DNA from: Neptunicella plasticusilytica
Lineage (GTDB): Bacteria; Pseudomonadota; Gammaproteobacteria; Enterobacterales; Alteromonadaceae
Length of the DNA: 64,000 nt
NCBI RefSeq assembly: GCF_047922965.1
Contig: NZ_CP150481.1
Location: forward strand, 2,790,001-2,854,000
Direction of reading: 5' to 3'
Positions 17,933-26,960 of the stretch are shown here, piece after piece. A model generated the notes under the pieces. The model was given only the letters and a program-made list of their open reading frames with translations. It had not been told where the DNA came from and did no database searches. The translations under genes were made by a program, and so were the position numbers. Each line of letters begins with the position of its first letter. The stretch's first letter is position 1.

Positions 17933-19087
17933 TATCCCCAGTAAATACAATAAGCCAACTTGCTGATCTATTTTAAAATCAAATTCACGCAGAAAGTTCA
18001 TTCCCAATAAGCCATCGGAACTTTCAAATCCGCTCATCGGCAAAACCACCAGAGTAATGTTGTTAACCACATGCTCACCAATGGCGAGTTGGGCAAACTG
18101 ATACATAGGTGCAGTTTCCTCACCGGAGGCAGTATGTACCGAAAAACGACCAATAAAACGGGCCTGGTAGTGACCTTGGTTACGTATAAAATGCCGCTGC
18201 GAGATAGCGGTCATTGAAGCACCCGTATCAATTAATAAATTGATTTTATTGCGATTTAACACTGCGGGCACCACAAATTGGTCTCCAAACTGTTGCAATT
18301 TTATCGGCCGTTGACGATTGAAACGTTCTGTTGACAGCTCAATTTCATCAAGCGGCTCAGCTTGCTGTATCAGTCGTGCGTAATGCTGCCGGATCTGCAT
18401 TGCATCTGGATCATCATATGCTAGTGATGCCAAGGTACTTTCCATCAGGTTACCTTGGGATAACGCCGAATAGGCTTCGGCTAATGCCAATATGTACTCG
18501 CGTTTAGTTGGCTCGATTTGCCATAACGGCTCGACAAAGGCAGCCAGAATATCCCAGGAATAAACTTTCCTGAGTTGACTAATGGTGTCGAATGCCAGCG
18601 AATAAATAGTTGATTGTATTTGCTGATATTGAATATCGGACAACGGGTATTCCAATAGCTGATAGTAATGTTCCAGTGCCCGGCTCAGCAATTCGGTTTT
18701 AACCATACAGTCGGCTTCCAGCATCAGAAAATCAATATCTTGCGGATAATATTGCAGATAAAGCTGCAAAAACGCTTTTACCTGCTGATATTTGCCTTGC
18801 TCCAACCATTGTCTGACTTGCGCCAACCACTGCTGTTTTTGCTGGTTACCAGTTTGTCGCAATACTTGCTCCAATAACTGGGAGTCAAGTTGTCCGGTAT
18901 GTTGCATTTTGGTAATTAACGAGGGAGATTTGCTGATAGTTAACGGGTTATTGTTCGGTCCGGGTAACTCGTCCTGAATAGCATCAGATGTGACCTCAAG
19001 CCGATGACCCAATTGAGAGTAGAGCCACAGGTTGATAGCCAAAGACAGCAACAATAAAACAGACAAAATACTATTCCACCATTTCAC
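17930..19087 (-). CDS. Membrane-anchored retropepsin-like aspartic protease
   Basis: 385 residues. A signal-anchor helix (about 7-24) is followed by a long helical, TPR-like region (about 70-240) rich in Gln and Leu, then a clan AA aspartic protease domain with catalytic Asp287 in LIDTGAS and the C-terminal DGLLGMNFL that closes the retropepsin fold. Such proteins act as homodimers. The catalytic domain should face the periplasm; substrate unknown. GTG start at 19087; no strong ribosome binding site is visible. Confidence 0.78.
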   Translation of the reverse strand: MKWWNSILSVLLLLSLAINLWLYSQLGHRLEVTSDAIQDELPGPNNNPLTISKSPSLITKMQHTGQLDSQLLEQVLRQTGNQQKQQWLAQVRQWLEQGKYQQVKAFLQLYLQYYPQDIDFLMLEADCMVKTELLSRALEHYYQLLEYPLSDIQYQQIQSTIYSLAFDTISQLRKVYSWDILAAFVEPLWQIEPTKREYILALAEAYSALSQGNLMESTLASLAYDDPDAMQIRQHYARLIQQAEPLDEIELSTERFNRQRPIKLQQFGDQFVVPAVLNRNKINLLIDTGASMTAISQRHFIRNQGHYQARFIGRFSVHTASGEETAPMYQFAQLAIGEHVVNNITLVVLPMSGFESSDGLLGMNFLREFDFKIDQQVGLLYLLGI

Positions 19088-19195
19088 TTTTGCTGCGACT
19101 CCTTGTATGGTCTGATCATATAGGCTTGACTGTAGCGCCGTTAACTTATCTTATATTAAGAAAATATGTCCCGATACAGCTAATGAGACTGCGCC

Positions 19196-19564
19196 ATGAA
19201 CTCAATACAAATTGAACAGTATTTACTGTCCAAACCGGCAACCTCACTTGATTATCCGTTTGGTAAAGATGTAAAAGTATTCAAGGTGAAAACCAAAATG
19301 TTCGCCACTTTGGCGAAAGGCAAAGGAAATAAGGATCATTATTGGTTAAATCTCAAATGCGATCCTGATGAAGCGGTTATTTTGCGTGATATATTTAATA
19401 GCATCATTCCCGGTTATCATATGAACAAACAACAGTGGAATACGGTAATACTGGATAACTCCGTACCGCAAGGAGAAATCGAACGAATGATGGATAATTC
19501 CTATGCGTTGGTCGTCGCTGGTATGCCCAAGAAGCAACGGTTGTCTATCGAGATACTCCATTAA
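19196..19564 (+). CDS. MmcQ/YjbR family protein
   Basis: 122 residues with the MmcQ/YjbR (double wing) fold: DYPFGKDVKVFKVKTKMFA at the start, WLNLKCDPDEA in the middle and GYHMNKQQWNTV after it. Family members are small cytosolic proteins, sometimes described as DNA-binding, without a settled function. It is 34 bp ahead of a lipoprotein gene on the same strand. Confidence 0.85.
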   Translation: MNSIQIEQYLLSKPATSLDYPFGKDVKVFKVKTKMFATLAKGKGNKDHYWLNLKCDPDEAVILRDIFNSIIPGYHMNKQQWNTVILDNSVPQGEIERMMDNSYALVVAGMPKKQRLSIEILH

Positions 19565-19598
19565 AACTGAACCCTAATAACCCGGCAGGTGCACAACA

Positions 19599-20135
19599 AT
19601 GAAGAAGCCACTATTATTCGCATTTTCCATACTCATACTGGCCGGATGCCAAACACCTCAACAACCTTCCTCGTCATTCCAGACATCGCTAAACGAAAAC
19701 GCCTCACCAGAACAGCGAGCCTGGTCATTTTTACGTGAAGTGGAAAAATCACGACCTAAGGAAGTCAATGCTTACAGGGTGTGTCATATTAATGCCGATA
19801 ATAGCGTTTCCGATCTTTTTTATGAGCAGGGCAAATCCTTTATGGACGCCGACATACCGTCCTGGAAAGATGGCGAAACCATCAGCAGTGTTGCCAATCC
19901 CGGCGAAATTCAGATGAAATTGCGCAAACTGGGTGCCATGTGGGCGGTACAACTGGTATTCCAACCGGACAACAAGCATCGCTGTGTGTTCAAGGATAAT
20001 GACGATAAATGCAATCCAAGCTGGTGTAACCTGGGCATGAGCTCAGGCAAAATCAAACCGGCAGAAACCGAACAATACCTGTCTGAAATCGCCGCCCAGG
20101 CCAAACTGCTAGGCATGAAGGTCGTGCATGAATAA
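19599..20135 (+). CDS. Putative lipoprotein, unknown function
   Basis: 178 residues. Short signal peptide ending in the lipobox LAGC (Cys17), then a soluble domain with three Cys close together (HRCVF, DKCNPSWCNLG). I recognise no family. It may be co-transcribed with the MmcQ-like gene 34 bp upstream. Confidence 0.7.
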   Translation: MKKPLLFAFSILILAGCQTPQQPSSSFQTSLNENASPEQRAWSFLREVEKSRPKEVNAYRVCHINADNSVSDLFYEQGKSFMDADIPSWKDGETISSVANPGEIQMKLRKLGAMWAVQLVFQPDNKHRCVFKDNDDKCNPSWCNLGMSSGKIKPAETEQYLSEIAAQAKLLGMKVVHE

Positions 20136-20189
20136 CCTCAATCTGACCGGTTTGCATACGTATTCAACATCCGATCCCTGGGCGATCTG

Positions 20190-20217
20190 TTAACTTGTGG
20201 TAAAAAGTTAGTATAAG
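20190..20217 (+). promoter_or_regulatory. Candidate promoter of the MFS transporter gene
   Basis: TTAACT at 20190-20195 and TATAAG at 20212-20217 with a 16-bp spacer; 96 bp before the start codon, in an otherwise AT-rich gene-free stretch. Confidence 0.35.
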
Positions 20218-20264
20218 CTTTTAAATTCAAATAGTTATATGCTTATAAAACGCCAATAAACATT

Positions 20265-20282
20265 AATGTAAGCGCAACCATT
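20265..20282 (+). promoter_or_regulatory. Candidate degenerate LacI-family operator
   Basis: AATGTAAGCGCAACCATT is an imperfect 18-bp palindrome with a central CG-type core, the form common for LacI-family operators. It lies downstream of the candidate promoter, a repressor-like place. It differs from the three palindromes near the receptor gene, so the same regulator may not bind it. Confidence 0.3.
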
Positions 20283-20312
20283 TGAATCATAAAATAACAA
20301 GCGAGAGGGTCG

Positions 20313-21815
20313 ATGCGCCGAACTAAACCGGAATTGAGTTTTTGGCAAATTTGGAACCTGTGTTTCGGCTATTTTGGTATTCAGTTTGGGTTTTCTTTGC
20401 AAAATGCCAATATCAGCCGCATCTTTGAAACACTGGGTGCCGAGTACGGTAATATGGCAATTCTATTTGTTGCCGCCCCCATTACCGGCTTAATCGTCCA
20501 GCCTGTAATAGGTTATCTTAGCGATCATACCTGGAACCGTTTTGGTCGTCGCAGCCCCTACTTTCTGGGCGGCGCTATTGCCGCCAGCCTGGCGTTATTT
20601 ATTATGCCTAACTCACCATTATTATGGATTGCGGCGGGAATGTTGTGGATTATGGATGCATCAATCAATATCTGCATGGAGCCGACACGAGCCTTTGTGG
20701 GCGATATGTTACCCAAGCAACAACGCCCGTTAGGTTATGCGATGCAAACCTTGTTTATCGGCGTCGCTTCAGTTATTGCATCAGCCCTGCCCTGGTTATT
20801 AACCAACTGTTTTGCCGTCAGCAACAGTGCCGAAGCTGGCGTTATTCCGGACTCAGTAAAATATGCTTTTTATTTTGGGGGGACCGTCATGCTGGTTGCG
20901 GTATTGTGGACCTTTGTGACAACTGGTGAATATTCGCCTGAACAACTGGAGAATTTCGCTGAAGCTGACGAATCTGAACCTTCCGCAGAAAACACTGGCC
21001 CGCCACGACAGCCTCATCAATATTACCGGAGTGGTAGTCTGTGGAGTTTGTTCGGTGTCACGCTGGTAATTATCATCAGCCTCAACATTGATAACCTTGA
21101 CAAAGGACTATTCATCCTTGGTGGTGGCGTGTTGGCCTTTGGAATATGCCAGTTATGTTGCGGCTACTGGCTAAGTCACTTTCCTGCAGGCAATGGTTTT
21201 ACCATGATAATGCAGGATCTGTTTTCCATGCCGCAAACCATGCAGCAACTAGCCTTTGTACAGTTTTTTTCCTGGTTCCCGTTTTTCGCCATGTGGACTT
21301 ATATGACCGCTGCGGTGACCGGTCATCATTTTGGCAGCCATGATCCCACTGACGCATTGTATAACCAGGGGGCTAACTGGGCGGGAATATTAAATTCAAC
21401 CTATAACGCAGCTACCATTGTGGCGGCAATTCTCATACCCGCTATGGTACGTCAAACTAATTTGCGCGTGACACATATGTTTAACCTGATATTGGGTGGT
21501 AGCGGATTTGTTTCCTTTATGTTTATCCAGGATCCTGACTGGTTGATGGTATCAATGATAGGCGTCGGGTTTGCCTGGGCGTCAATTTTGGGCATGCCTT
21601 ATGTATTGCTGTCTAACGCCATTCCATTTAATAAAATGGGTGTGTATATGGGCATTTCCAACTTTTTTATTGTATTACCACAAATACTGGCAGCCAGTAT
21701 TTTGGGATTACTGGTCAATCGTGTTTTTGACAATCAGCCTATTTACGCTCTGGTCACAGGAGGTGTTAGCATGTTTATTGCTGCTGCCCTGACCTTAAAA
21801 ATAAAAGAAGTATAA
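20313..21815 (+). CDS. MFS sugar transporter, SLC45/GPH-like (probable maltose or related alpha-glucoside importer)
   Basis: 500 residues, about twelve transmembrane helices. The start (FWQIWNLCFGYFGIQFGFSL) and the loop VIGYLSDHTWNRFGRRSPYF, carrying the D-x(4)-GRR motif, are typical of the SLC45-like bacterial MFS sugar transporters found beside maltose or sucrose genes. It should import a sugar with a cation across the inner membrane. GAGAGGG precedes the ATG. It converges on the GH97 gene with a 1-bp gap. Linking it to alpha-glucosides rests on the neighbours. Confidence 0.83.
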   Translation: MRRTKPELSFWQIWNLCFGYFGIQFGFSLQNANISRIFETLGAEYGNMAILFVAAPITGLIVQPVIGYLSDHTWNRFGRRSPYFLGGAIAASLALFIMPNSPLLWIAAGMLWIMDASINICMEPTRAFVGDMLPKQQRPLGYAMQTLFIGVASVIASALPWLLTNCFAVSNSAEAGVIPDSVKYAFYFGGTVMLVAVLWTFVTTGEYSPEQLENFAEADESEPSAENTGPPRQPHQYYRSGSLWSLFGVTLVIIISLNIDNLDKGLFILGGGVLAFGICQLCCGYWLSHFPAGNGFTMIMQDLFSMPQTMQQLAFVQFFSWFPFFAMWTYMTAAVTGHHFGSHDPTDALYNQGANWAGILNSTYNAATIVAAILIPAMVRQTNLRVTHMFNLILGGSGFVSFMFIQDPDWLMVSMIGVGFAWASILGMPYVLLSNAIPFNKMGVYMGISNFFIVLPQILAASILGLLVNRVFDNQPIYALVTGGVSMFIAAALTLKIKEV

Positions 21816-21816
21816 C

Positions 21817-23850
21817 TTATTTGGCTATCAGGCTAATGGCTAACCCACCGCCAGCAGCAAGCTGGAATGTGCGTTTTTCTTTTGCGCTGATATCCGTTTC
21901 CTCTATTTGATAATGGGTCGGATTTTGTAGATAGTGGCTATTATCAGCGTCGCGATAAATACGTGCCTGATAGAGCTTATCCGGATCGAGAAAACCGAAA
22001 TCCACTTCCAGTTGCCGGGCATTTTCATTGGTGATGGCACCCACAAACCAGTTTTCACTATCACGTTGTTGGCGGGCAATTGACACATATTGACCGATTT
22101 TTCCTGCCAGTACTTTAGTGGTTTCCCAGTCTACCGGCACATCTTCAATAAAACGCAAGGCGTCCAGATGCTTTTGATAGTTTTGTGGCAAATCCGCAGC
22201 CATTTGCAACGGCGAATACAACACCACATATAAGGCTAATTGCTTCACCAGTGTGGTATTGACCCGGTTATTGGGCCGGGTTGGCAACTCCACATCAAAA
22301 ATGCCCGGAGTAAAATCCATCGGACCGGCCAACATACGGGTAAAAGGTAAAATGGTGGTGTGATTAGGCGGATTACCGCCATCTTCTGACCAGGCATTGT
22401 ATTCCTGACCACGCGCCACTTCTCTGGACATAAGATTAGGATAGGTACGCCGCTCACCGGTATCTTTGATGGTCTCATGAGCATCAAGCATTACGTGATG
22501 TCTGGCGGCCATTTGTACCGCCCGCTCGGCATGACGCACAAAATATTGGCCCTGATGATACTCGCCACTCGTCAACACTTCTCCGGTTTCAACGTAACCA
22601 CTTTTAACGGCTTTCATGTTGTACTTGTCGAGCAATTGATAAGCCGCTTGCAATTGATTTTCATAGTTAACCACATCTGCCCCTGTTTCATGATGCCCAA
22701 CGATATAGACACCTTTTTCAGCTGCATAGCGATTCACCTCAGCCAGATCATAATCAGGATAGGGCTGGGTAAAACTGAAAGCCCCGCCACCATGATTCCA
22801 CCACTCACCGTCCCAGCCCTGGTTCCATCCTTCAACCAGCACGGCATCAAAATGATGTTGGGCGGCAAAGTCGATATATTTTTTGGTATTTTCAGTGGTA
22901 GCGCCATGTTTGTCACCCTGTTTCCAACTGCCCAATTCCAAATGCAATTCCCACCAGATCCCCACATATTTACCGGGTTTTACCCACGACACATCACCCA
23001 GTTTATTCGGCTCATTTAAATTCAGGGTAATGTAGTTGGTCATCAAACCGGTTTCATCGTCAGCCACAGATATAGTGCGCCAGGGCGTTTTAAATGGGGC
23101 GCTGACCTTCACTTTCACATCAGTTTGAGGGGACCAGGGCACCAATGCTGCAGACAGTACACCGTCATTATTTTGCAGATTCATCGTCGAATAATCGTGC
23201 AATGCTGCCTCATGAATGCTCAAGGCATAGCTGTCCGCAGAGATAAAAGTCACCGGTGTATGGATGAGTTTAATATCCTTAACCGGGCTGTTGCGGTACA
23301 GGTACTCATACTGGTTACCCGCCTGTGCCGGTGTCCACCAACTGGATAATTCCTTGTCCACATTGAACTCGGTCAGCTCCCGGGTAATTTCGAATTGTTG
23401 CAAACCGTCCTGCGCGGGAAACTCATAGCGAAATCCCAGTCCTTGATCAAATAATCTGAACACCAGGTTGAGTTTACGTTGCTGGCCATCTTGCTGTTGC
23501 AGCGACAAACGTAATTGATGATAGTTATCTTTAATATAATGCTCTTCTCCCCAGGGTTGCTCCCAAGTGTCGTTATGCTCTGACTGCTGGCTATCAACGA
23601 CGATAAAATCACCATCCAATGCTGGTAAATCTTTTAAATTAAATCCCAGCCTGGACGTTGCAACCACCTCTTTGCCTCGATAAAAATACTGATATACCGG
23701 TTGATGCCGACTGTTTATGGACACCCGAAGTTGTCCTGTTCCTGAGGGGGAATTAACAGTAAAAAACATATTATCCTCACCTGGTTTTGCCTGATGTTGG
23801 CACGCTATCAGCGATAGCAATAACGCCAGCAACACAATGGGTTTCAACAT
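21817..23850 (-). CDS. GH97 alpha-glucosidase lipoprotein (SusB-like, inverting type)
   Basis: 677 residues from the ATG at 23850, which has AGGAAG upstream and gives a clean signal peptide with lipobox LIAC (Cys17); an ATG at 23895 overlapping the upstream stop is the alternative. The full GH97 architecture is present. Aligning motifs by eye with Bacteroides SusB, Glu388 (HHETGAD), Glu459 (AHET) and Glu483 (RGQEY) match its Glu439, Glu508 and Glu532, with nearly the same spacing, so this is the inverting, alpha-glucosidase-type branch. Calcium-ligand Glu477 is also kept. It should release glucose from maltooligosaccharides in the periplasm. Last gene of the receptor-halogenase-GH97 unit. Confidence 0.88.
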   Translation of the reverse strand: MLKPIVLLALLLSLIACQHQAKPGEDNMFFTVNSPSGTGQLRVSINSRHQPVYQYFYRGKEVVATSRLGFNLKDLPALDGDFIVVDSQQSEHNDTWEQPWGEEHYIKDNYHQLRLSLQQQDGQQRKLNLVFRLFDQGLGFRYEFPAQDGLQQFEITRELTEFNVDKELSSWWTPAQAGNQYEYLYRNSPVKDIKLIHTPVTFISADSYALSIHEAALHDYSTMNLQNNDGVLSAALVPWSPQTDVKVKVSAPFKTPWRTISVADDETGLMTNYITLNLNEPNKLGDVSWVKPGKYVGIWWELHLELGSWKQGDKHGATTENTKKYIDFAAQHHFDAVLVEGWNQGWDGEWWNHGGGAFSFTQPYPDYDLAEVNRYAAEKGVYIVGHHETGADVVNYENQLQAAYQLLDKYNMKAVKSGYVETGEVLTSGEYHQGQYFVRHAERAVQMAARHHVMLDAHETIKDTGERRTYPNLMSREVARGQEYNAWSEDGGNPPNHTTILPFTRMLAGPMDFTPGIFDVELPTRPNNRVNTTLVKQLALYVVLYSPLQMAADLPQNYQKHLDALRFIEDVPVDWETTKVLAGKIGQYVSIARQQRDSENWFVGAITNENARQLEVDFGFLDPDKLYQARIYRDADNSHYLQNPTHYQIEETDISAKEKRTFQLAAGGGLAISLIAK

Positions 23851-23891
23851 AAATATCTTCCTGCTAGAAAAAAGCTTAAATTCGGCTAGAC

Positions 23892-25385
23892 TCATGCACT
23901 TTCACAGTGCTGTTTAATAAAATCTCCATGAGTCGGTAGCTGACTGACAAAGCGTTGCAACGATTCAACATAATGACGTAAATGCTCATCCAGCTTTGGC
24001 GTATCCAGTTCATCTACCAATACCGAATGACGTGCGGGGCGAACTCCCATACCTTCACAAACAGAACGCCAGCTAACAGGAGAAAACAACGGATCCAGCA
24101 TTTCCGGCAAACTGCCTGATGCCTTAAAATAGTTCAGGGTATGCAGCAAGGAATCCGGTAATGCCATCTGTCGACAGTATTGCCAGAACGCGGTGTCCTG
24201 ACGTTCAGTCAAACAATAATGCAGTACAATAAAGTCACGTATTTCCTCGTAATCCATGCACATGCGACGGTTAAATTCGCTGCGTAATGATGAATGACAA
24301 TCCATTCCGGGCAGATTACGCATAAAATGGATCATGCCACGCACCACAAGATGGATAGCGGTAGACTCCAATGGTTCAATAAACCCGGCCGCCAACCCCA
24401 ATGACAGGCAGTTGCCGGTCCAAGTTTTGGCACGAACACCGGTTTTAAAATGAAGGACTCTGGGCTCGGTAAGCGGCGCTCCCTGCAAATGTTGCAGCAA
24501 CCTTTGGTGTGCCTGCTCATCACTACAAAATTGACTGGAATAAACATAACCGTTGCCCACCCGGCTTTGTAATGGAATACGCCAAATCCAGCCGGCATCG
24601 CTAGCTGTGGCTCTGGTATTGGGGATAATTTGTCCTGTACTGGCCGTTTGGGCAACGACCGCCCTGTCGCAAGGTAAATAAGCTGACCAGTCGAGATAGT
24701 CGACTTCCAGACTTTGACCAATTAATAACGCATTAAAACCGCTACAATCGATAAAAAACTCGCCACTTATCTGCCGGGCGTTGTGTAAGGTTACACTTTG
24801 TATATGGCCATCCTGCTGTTGCACCTGCGTTATCTTGCCTTCAATTCTTTTAACACCGGCTTGTTCGGCATATTCACGCAGATAATTCGCTACCAATGAC
24901 GCGTCCAGATGCAATGCGTAGCGTGCTTCGGTTAAGGGTGTTTGGCCTTGGTGCTGCGGTAGAAAAAATTTGTGTTGTTTGGCCATCTCACTGTTAACCG
25001 AGAAATCCTGTAATGCACCGATATGAGGCTGAGCATGTTTTTTCACCCACAGCTGATAAAAGGAGTATTCGTCCATCCCGGCGGTTATCGCTCCAAAGGG
25101 ATGAAAATAGGATTCGCCCTTTACTCGCCAGTCCACAAACTCAATTCCCAGTTTAAAGCTGGCCTGAGTCTTCCTGATAAAATCCACTTCATCAATATCC
25201 AGTTGACGCAACAATTCCAGAAACGGAGGAATGGTAGACTCGCCCACCCCAATGGTACCAATTTGTTCAGACTCTATAAGTTCAATGCTCACCGGTTGAT
25301 GACGGAACTGATTGGCCAGAATAGAAGCGGCGATCCAACCTGTTGTTCCGCCGCCGACAATCACATACCGGGTAATAGTTTGCAT
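23892..25385 (-). CDS. Flavin-dependent tryptophan-halogenase-family protein (first copy)
   Basis: 497 residues. FAD-binding GGGTTGW (11-17), GVGEST (46-51), catalytic-type Lys78 in ASFKLG, the halogenase signature WIWRIP (WxWxIP) and the EPLEST segment with Glu337/Glu340 are all present, so the active site of the PrnA/RebH fold looks intact. Characterised relatives use FADH2, halide and oxygen to chlorinate or brominate indoles; many environmental copies next to TonB receptors have no known substrate. AGAGGA 8 nt before ATG. Starts 13 bp after the second copy and ends at the GH97 gene, so it belongs to the sugar operon, not to a natural-product cluster. Confidence 0.85.
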   Translation of the reverse strand: MQTITRYVIVGGGTTGWIAASILANQFRHQPVSIELIESEQIGTIGVGESTIPPFLELLRQLDIDEVDFIRKTQASFKLGIEFVDWRVKGESYFHPFGAITAGMDEYSFYQLWVKKHAQPHIGALQDFSVNSEMAKQHKFFLPQHQGQTPLTEARYALHLDASLVANYLREYAEQAGVKRIEGKITQVQQQDGHIQSVTLHNARQISGEFFIDCSGFNALLIGQSLEVDYLDWSAYLPCDRAVVAQTASTGQIIPNTRATASDAGWIWRIPLQSRVGNGYVYSSQFCSDEQAHQRLLQHLQGAPLTEPRVLHFKTGVRAKTWTGNCLSLGLAAGFIEPLESTAIHLVVRGMIHFMRNLPGMDCHSSLRSEFNRRMCMDYEEIRDFIVLHYCLTERQDTAFWQYCRQMALPDSLLHTLNYFKASGSLPEMLDPLFSPVSWRSVCEGMGVRPARHSVLVDELDTPKLDEHLRHYVESLQRFVSQLPTHGDFIKQHCESA

Positions 25386-25398
25386 TTACAATATCCTC

Positions 25399-26901
25399 TT
25401 ATGTCCTGCAGTGCTGGCGAATGAAATCATGGTGTGGAATGGTTTTATCCAAAGATTTGCTAATATTGCCTTTCATCTTGTCCATCACGTTTAACAGCGT
25501 TGACTGATCGACCAAACTATCAGTACGTTGGTCATAGCTTTGCGGGTAGCAGTCAAAACCAAACAAAATGGCCAACCAGCTAGGCTGATGGAATATTTCC
25601 CAACGGTAGTTGACCAGATAACCACTGGCTTGATAAAGATCCAGCTTGTGTTGTAACTCCTGCGGTAATGCCATGTCCCGGCAATATCGCCAAAACGCTT
25701 GTTGCGCCGGTCTGTTGTTCAATTTGTAGTGCAGAATGATAAAGTCACGAACCCGGCAATATTCCTGTTCGGTGGTGTGGTTAAATTCGTCTTTCACCGA
25801 CTGGTGTATATTGAACGAGGTCAATGACGCTACCAAACGCTCGATACCCGTCTGGATTAAGGCAATGCTGGTGCTTTCCAGCGGCTCCAGAAAACCGGCT
25901 GATAAACCGATTGCCACACAGTTTTTATGCCAGGCTTTGTTGCGGCGGCCCGGCACAAATTCCAGGCGCCGGGGATCTTTAACGATACTGCTTCCGGCTT
26001 GCTGCAATAACGTATCCAGCGCGCTTTCCTCGGTCATATATTGGCTGGAATACACATGCCCTTGACCCATTCTGTGCTGTAGCGGGATATTCCATCTCCA
26101 GCCCGCATCCTCGGCTGTCACTTTGGTATAAGGTGACAAAGGTTGTTGTGATTGACTTTGCAACACCCAGGCACTGTCACATAATAACCATTGCTGCCAA
26201 TTCTGATAACCGGTATGTAATGCCTGCTCGATCAACAGCCCGTTAAAGCCTGAACAGTCAACAAATAAATCGGCGTAGACAATCTGGCCATTGCACAATA
26301 GCACATTGTCAATATCCCCATCATCCCTGAGCCGAACCTTGTCAACCAGTCCGTCAATGTGCTCAACACCATTGGCCAGTGCCTTTCGTTTCATTAATCC
26401 GGCAAATAATCCGGCATCAATATGCAATGCCCAGTCGAAAACCGATAATTCAGTGCGGGGATGTTCGGCAGGTAAGGCAAAGCGATCTGATTTTGCCATC
26501 TGGGTAGCAAGTGAATATTCCCAGAAATTGTCAGTATCACCTGCTCGCTGGCGTTTTAACCAATAATGATGAAATTCGACGCCTGCCATGGATTGACCAA
26601 AAACGCCAAAGGGATGAAAGAAGCACTCACCATCCCGGTTCCAGCCGTTAAATTCGATCCCCAGTTTACAGGTGGCTTCGGCAGTACTGATGACTTCCTG
26701 ATCACTTATCCCCAACCCCTGATAAAAATGACGAATAGTAGGAATGGTCGCCTCTCCGACCCCGACGGCAGGAATATCACTTGACTCGATCAAACAGATA
26801 TCCGCCTGTTTGCCATAGTGTTTACTCAAACTGGCGGCCGTCATCCAGCCAGCCGTTCCGCCACCTACAATCAGAATTTTGAATTTGCGCTGCTGTTGCA
26901 A
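25399..26901 (-). CDS. Flavin-dependent tryptophan-halogenase-family protein (second copy)
   Basis: 500 residues, the same family as the next gene but clearly diverged. GGGTAGW (13-19), GVGEAT (47-52), Lys79 in ATCKLG, WRWNIP (WxWxIP) and EPLEST (Glu339/Glu342) are present. The start is TTG at 26901 with GGAGAG 6 nt upstream; no ATG fits. It lies 59 bp after the receptor gene, beyond a perfect hairpin. Substrate unknown; an FAD-dependent modification of an imported aromatic compound or glycoside is only a guess. Confidence 0.84.
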   Translation of the reverse strand: MQQQRKFKILIVGGGTAGWMTAASLSKHYGKQADICLIESSDIPAVGVGEATIPTIRHFYQGLGISDQEVISTAEATCKLGIEFNGWNRDGECFFHPFGVFGQSMAGVEFHHYWLKRQRAGDTDNFWEYSLATQMAKSDRFALPAEHPRTELSVFDWALHIDAGLFAGLMKRKALANGVEHIDGLVDKVRLRDDGDIDNVLLCNGQIVYADLFVDCSGFNGLLIEQALHTGYQNWQQWLLCDSAWVLQSQSQQPLSPYTKVTAEDAGWRWNIPLQHRMGQGHVYSSQYMTEESALDTLLQQAGSSIVKDPRRLEFVPGRRNKAWHKNCVAIGLSAGFLEPLESTSIALIQTGIERLVASLTSFNIHQSVKDEFNHTTEQEYCRVRDFIILHYKLNNRPAQQAFWRYCRDMALPQELQHKLDLYQASGYLVNYRWEIFHQPSWLAILFGFDCYPQSYDQRTDSLVDQSTLLNVMDKMKGNISKSLDKTIPHHDFIRQHCRT

Positions 26902-26918
26902 ATGATTCTCTCCATTAG

Positions 26919-26944
26919 AGCGGCGATAGACATCTATCGCCGCT
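26919..26944 (-). other. Perfect 11-bp hairpin between receptor and halogenase genes
   Basis: AGCGGCGATAG and CTATCGCCGCT around a 4-nt loop. No T-run follows on the leftward strand, so read-through is expected; such hairpins often protect the 3' end of an upstream mRNA segment and would give more receptor than enzyme. Confidence 0.65.
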
Positions 26945-26960
26945 TGTTATCTACCCCAGG

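Noticed and set aside
22477..23019. 180-codon rightward ORF inside the GH97 gene
   Set aside because: Antisense to strongly conserved catalytic segments of GH97; a shadow frame.
8670..26901. A link between the tryptophan operon and the tryptophan-halogenase-like genes
   Set aside because: The two are more than 8 kb apart, on opposite strands, with unrelated genes between. The halogenase-like genes belong to the sugar operon; the family name alone suggests tryptophan.
23892..26901. A halogenated natural-product gene cluster
   Set aside because: No NRPS, PKS, flavin reductase, carrier protein or resistance gene is nearby; all neighbours are sugar-uptake genes.
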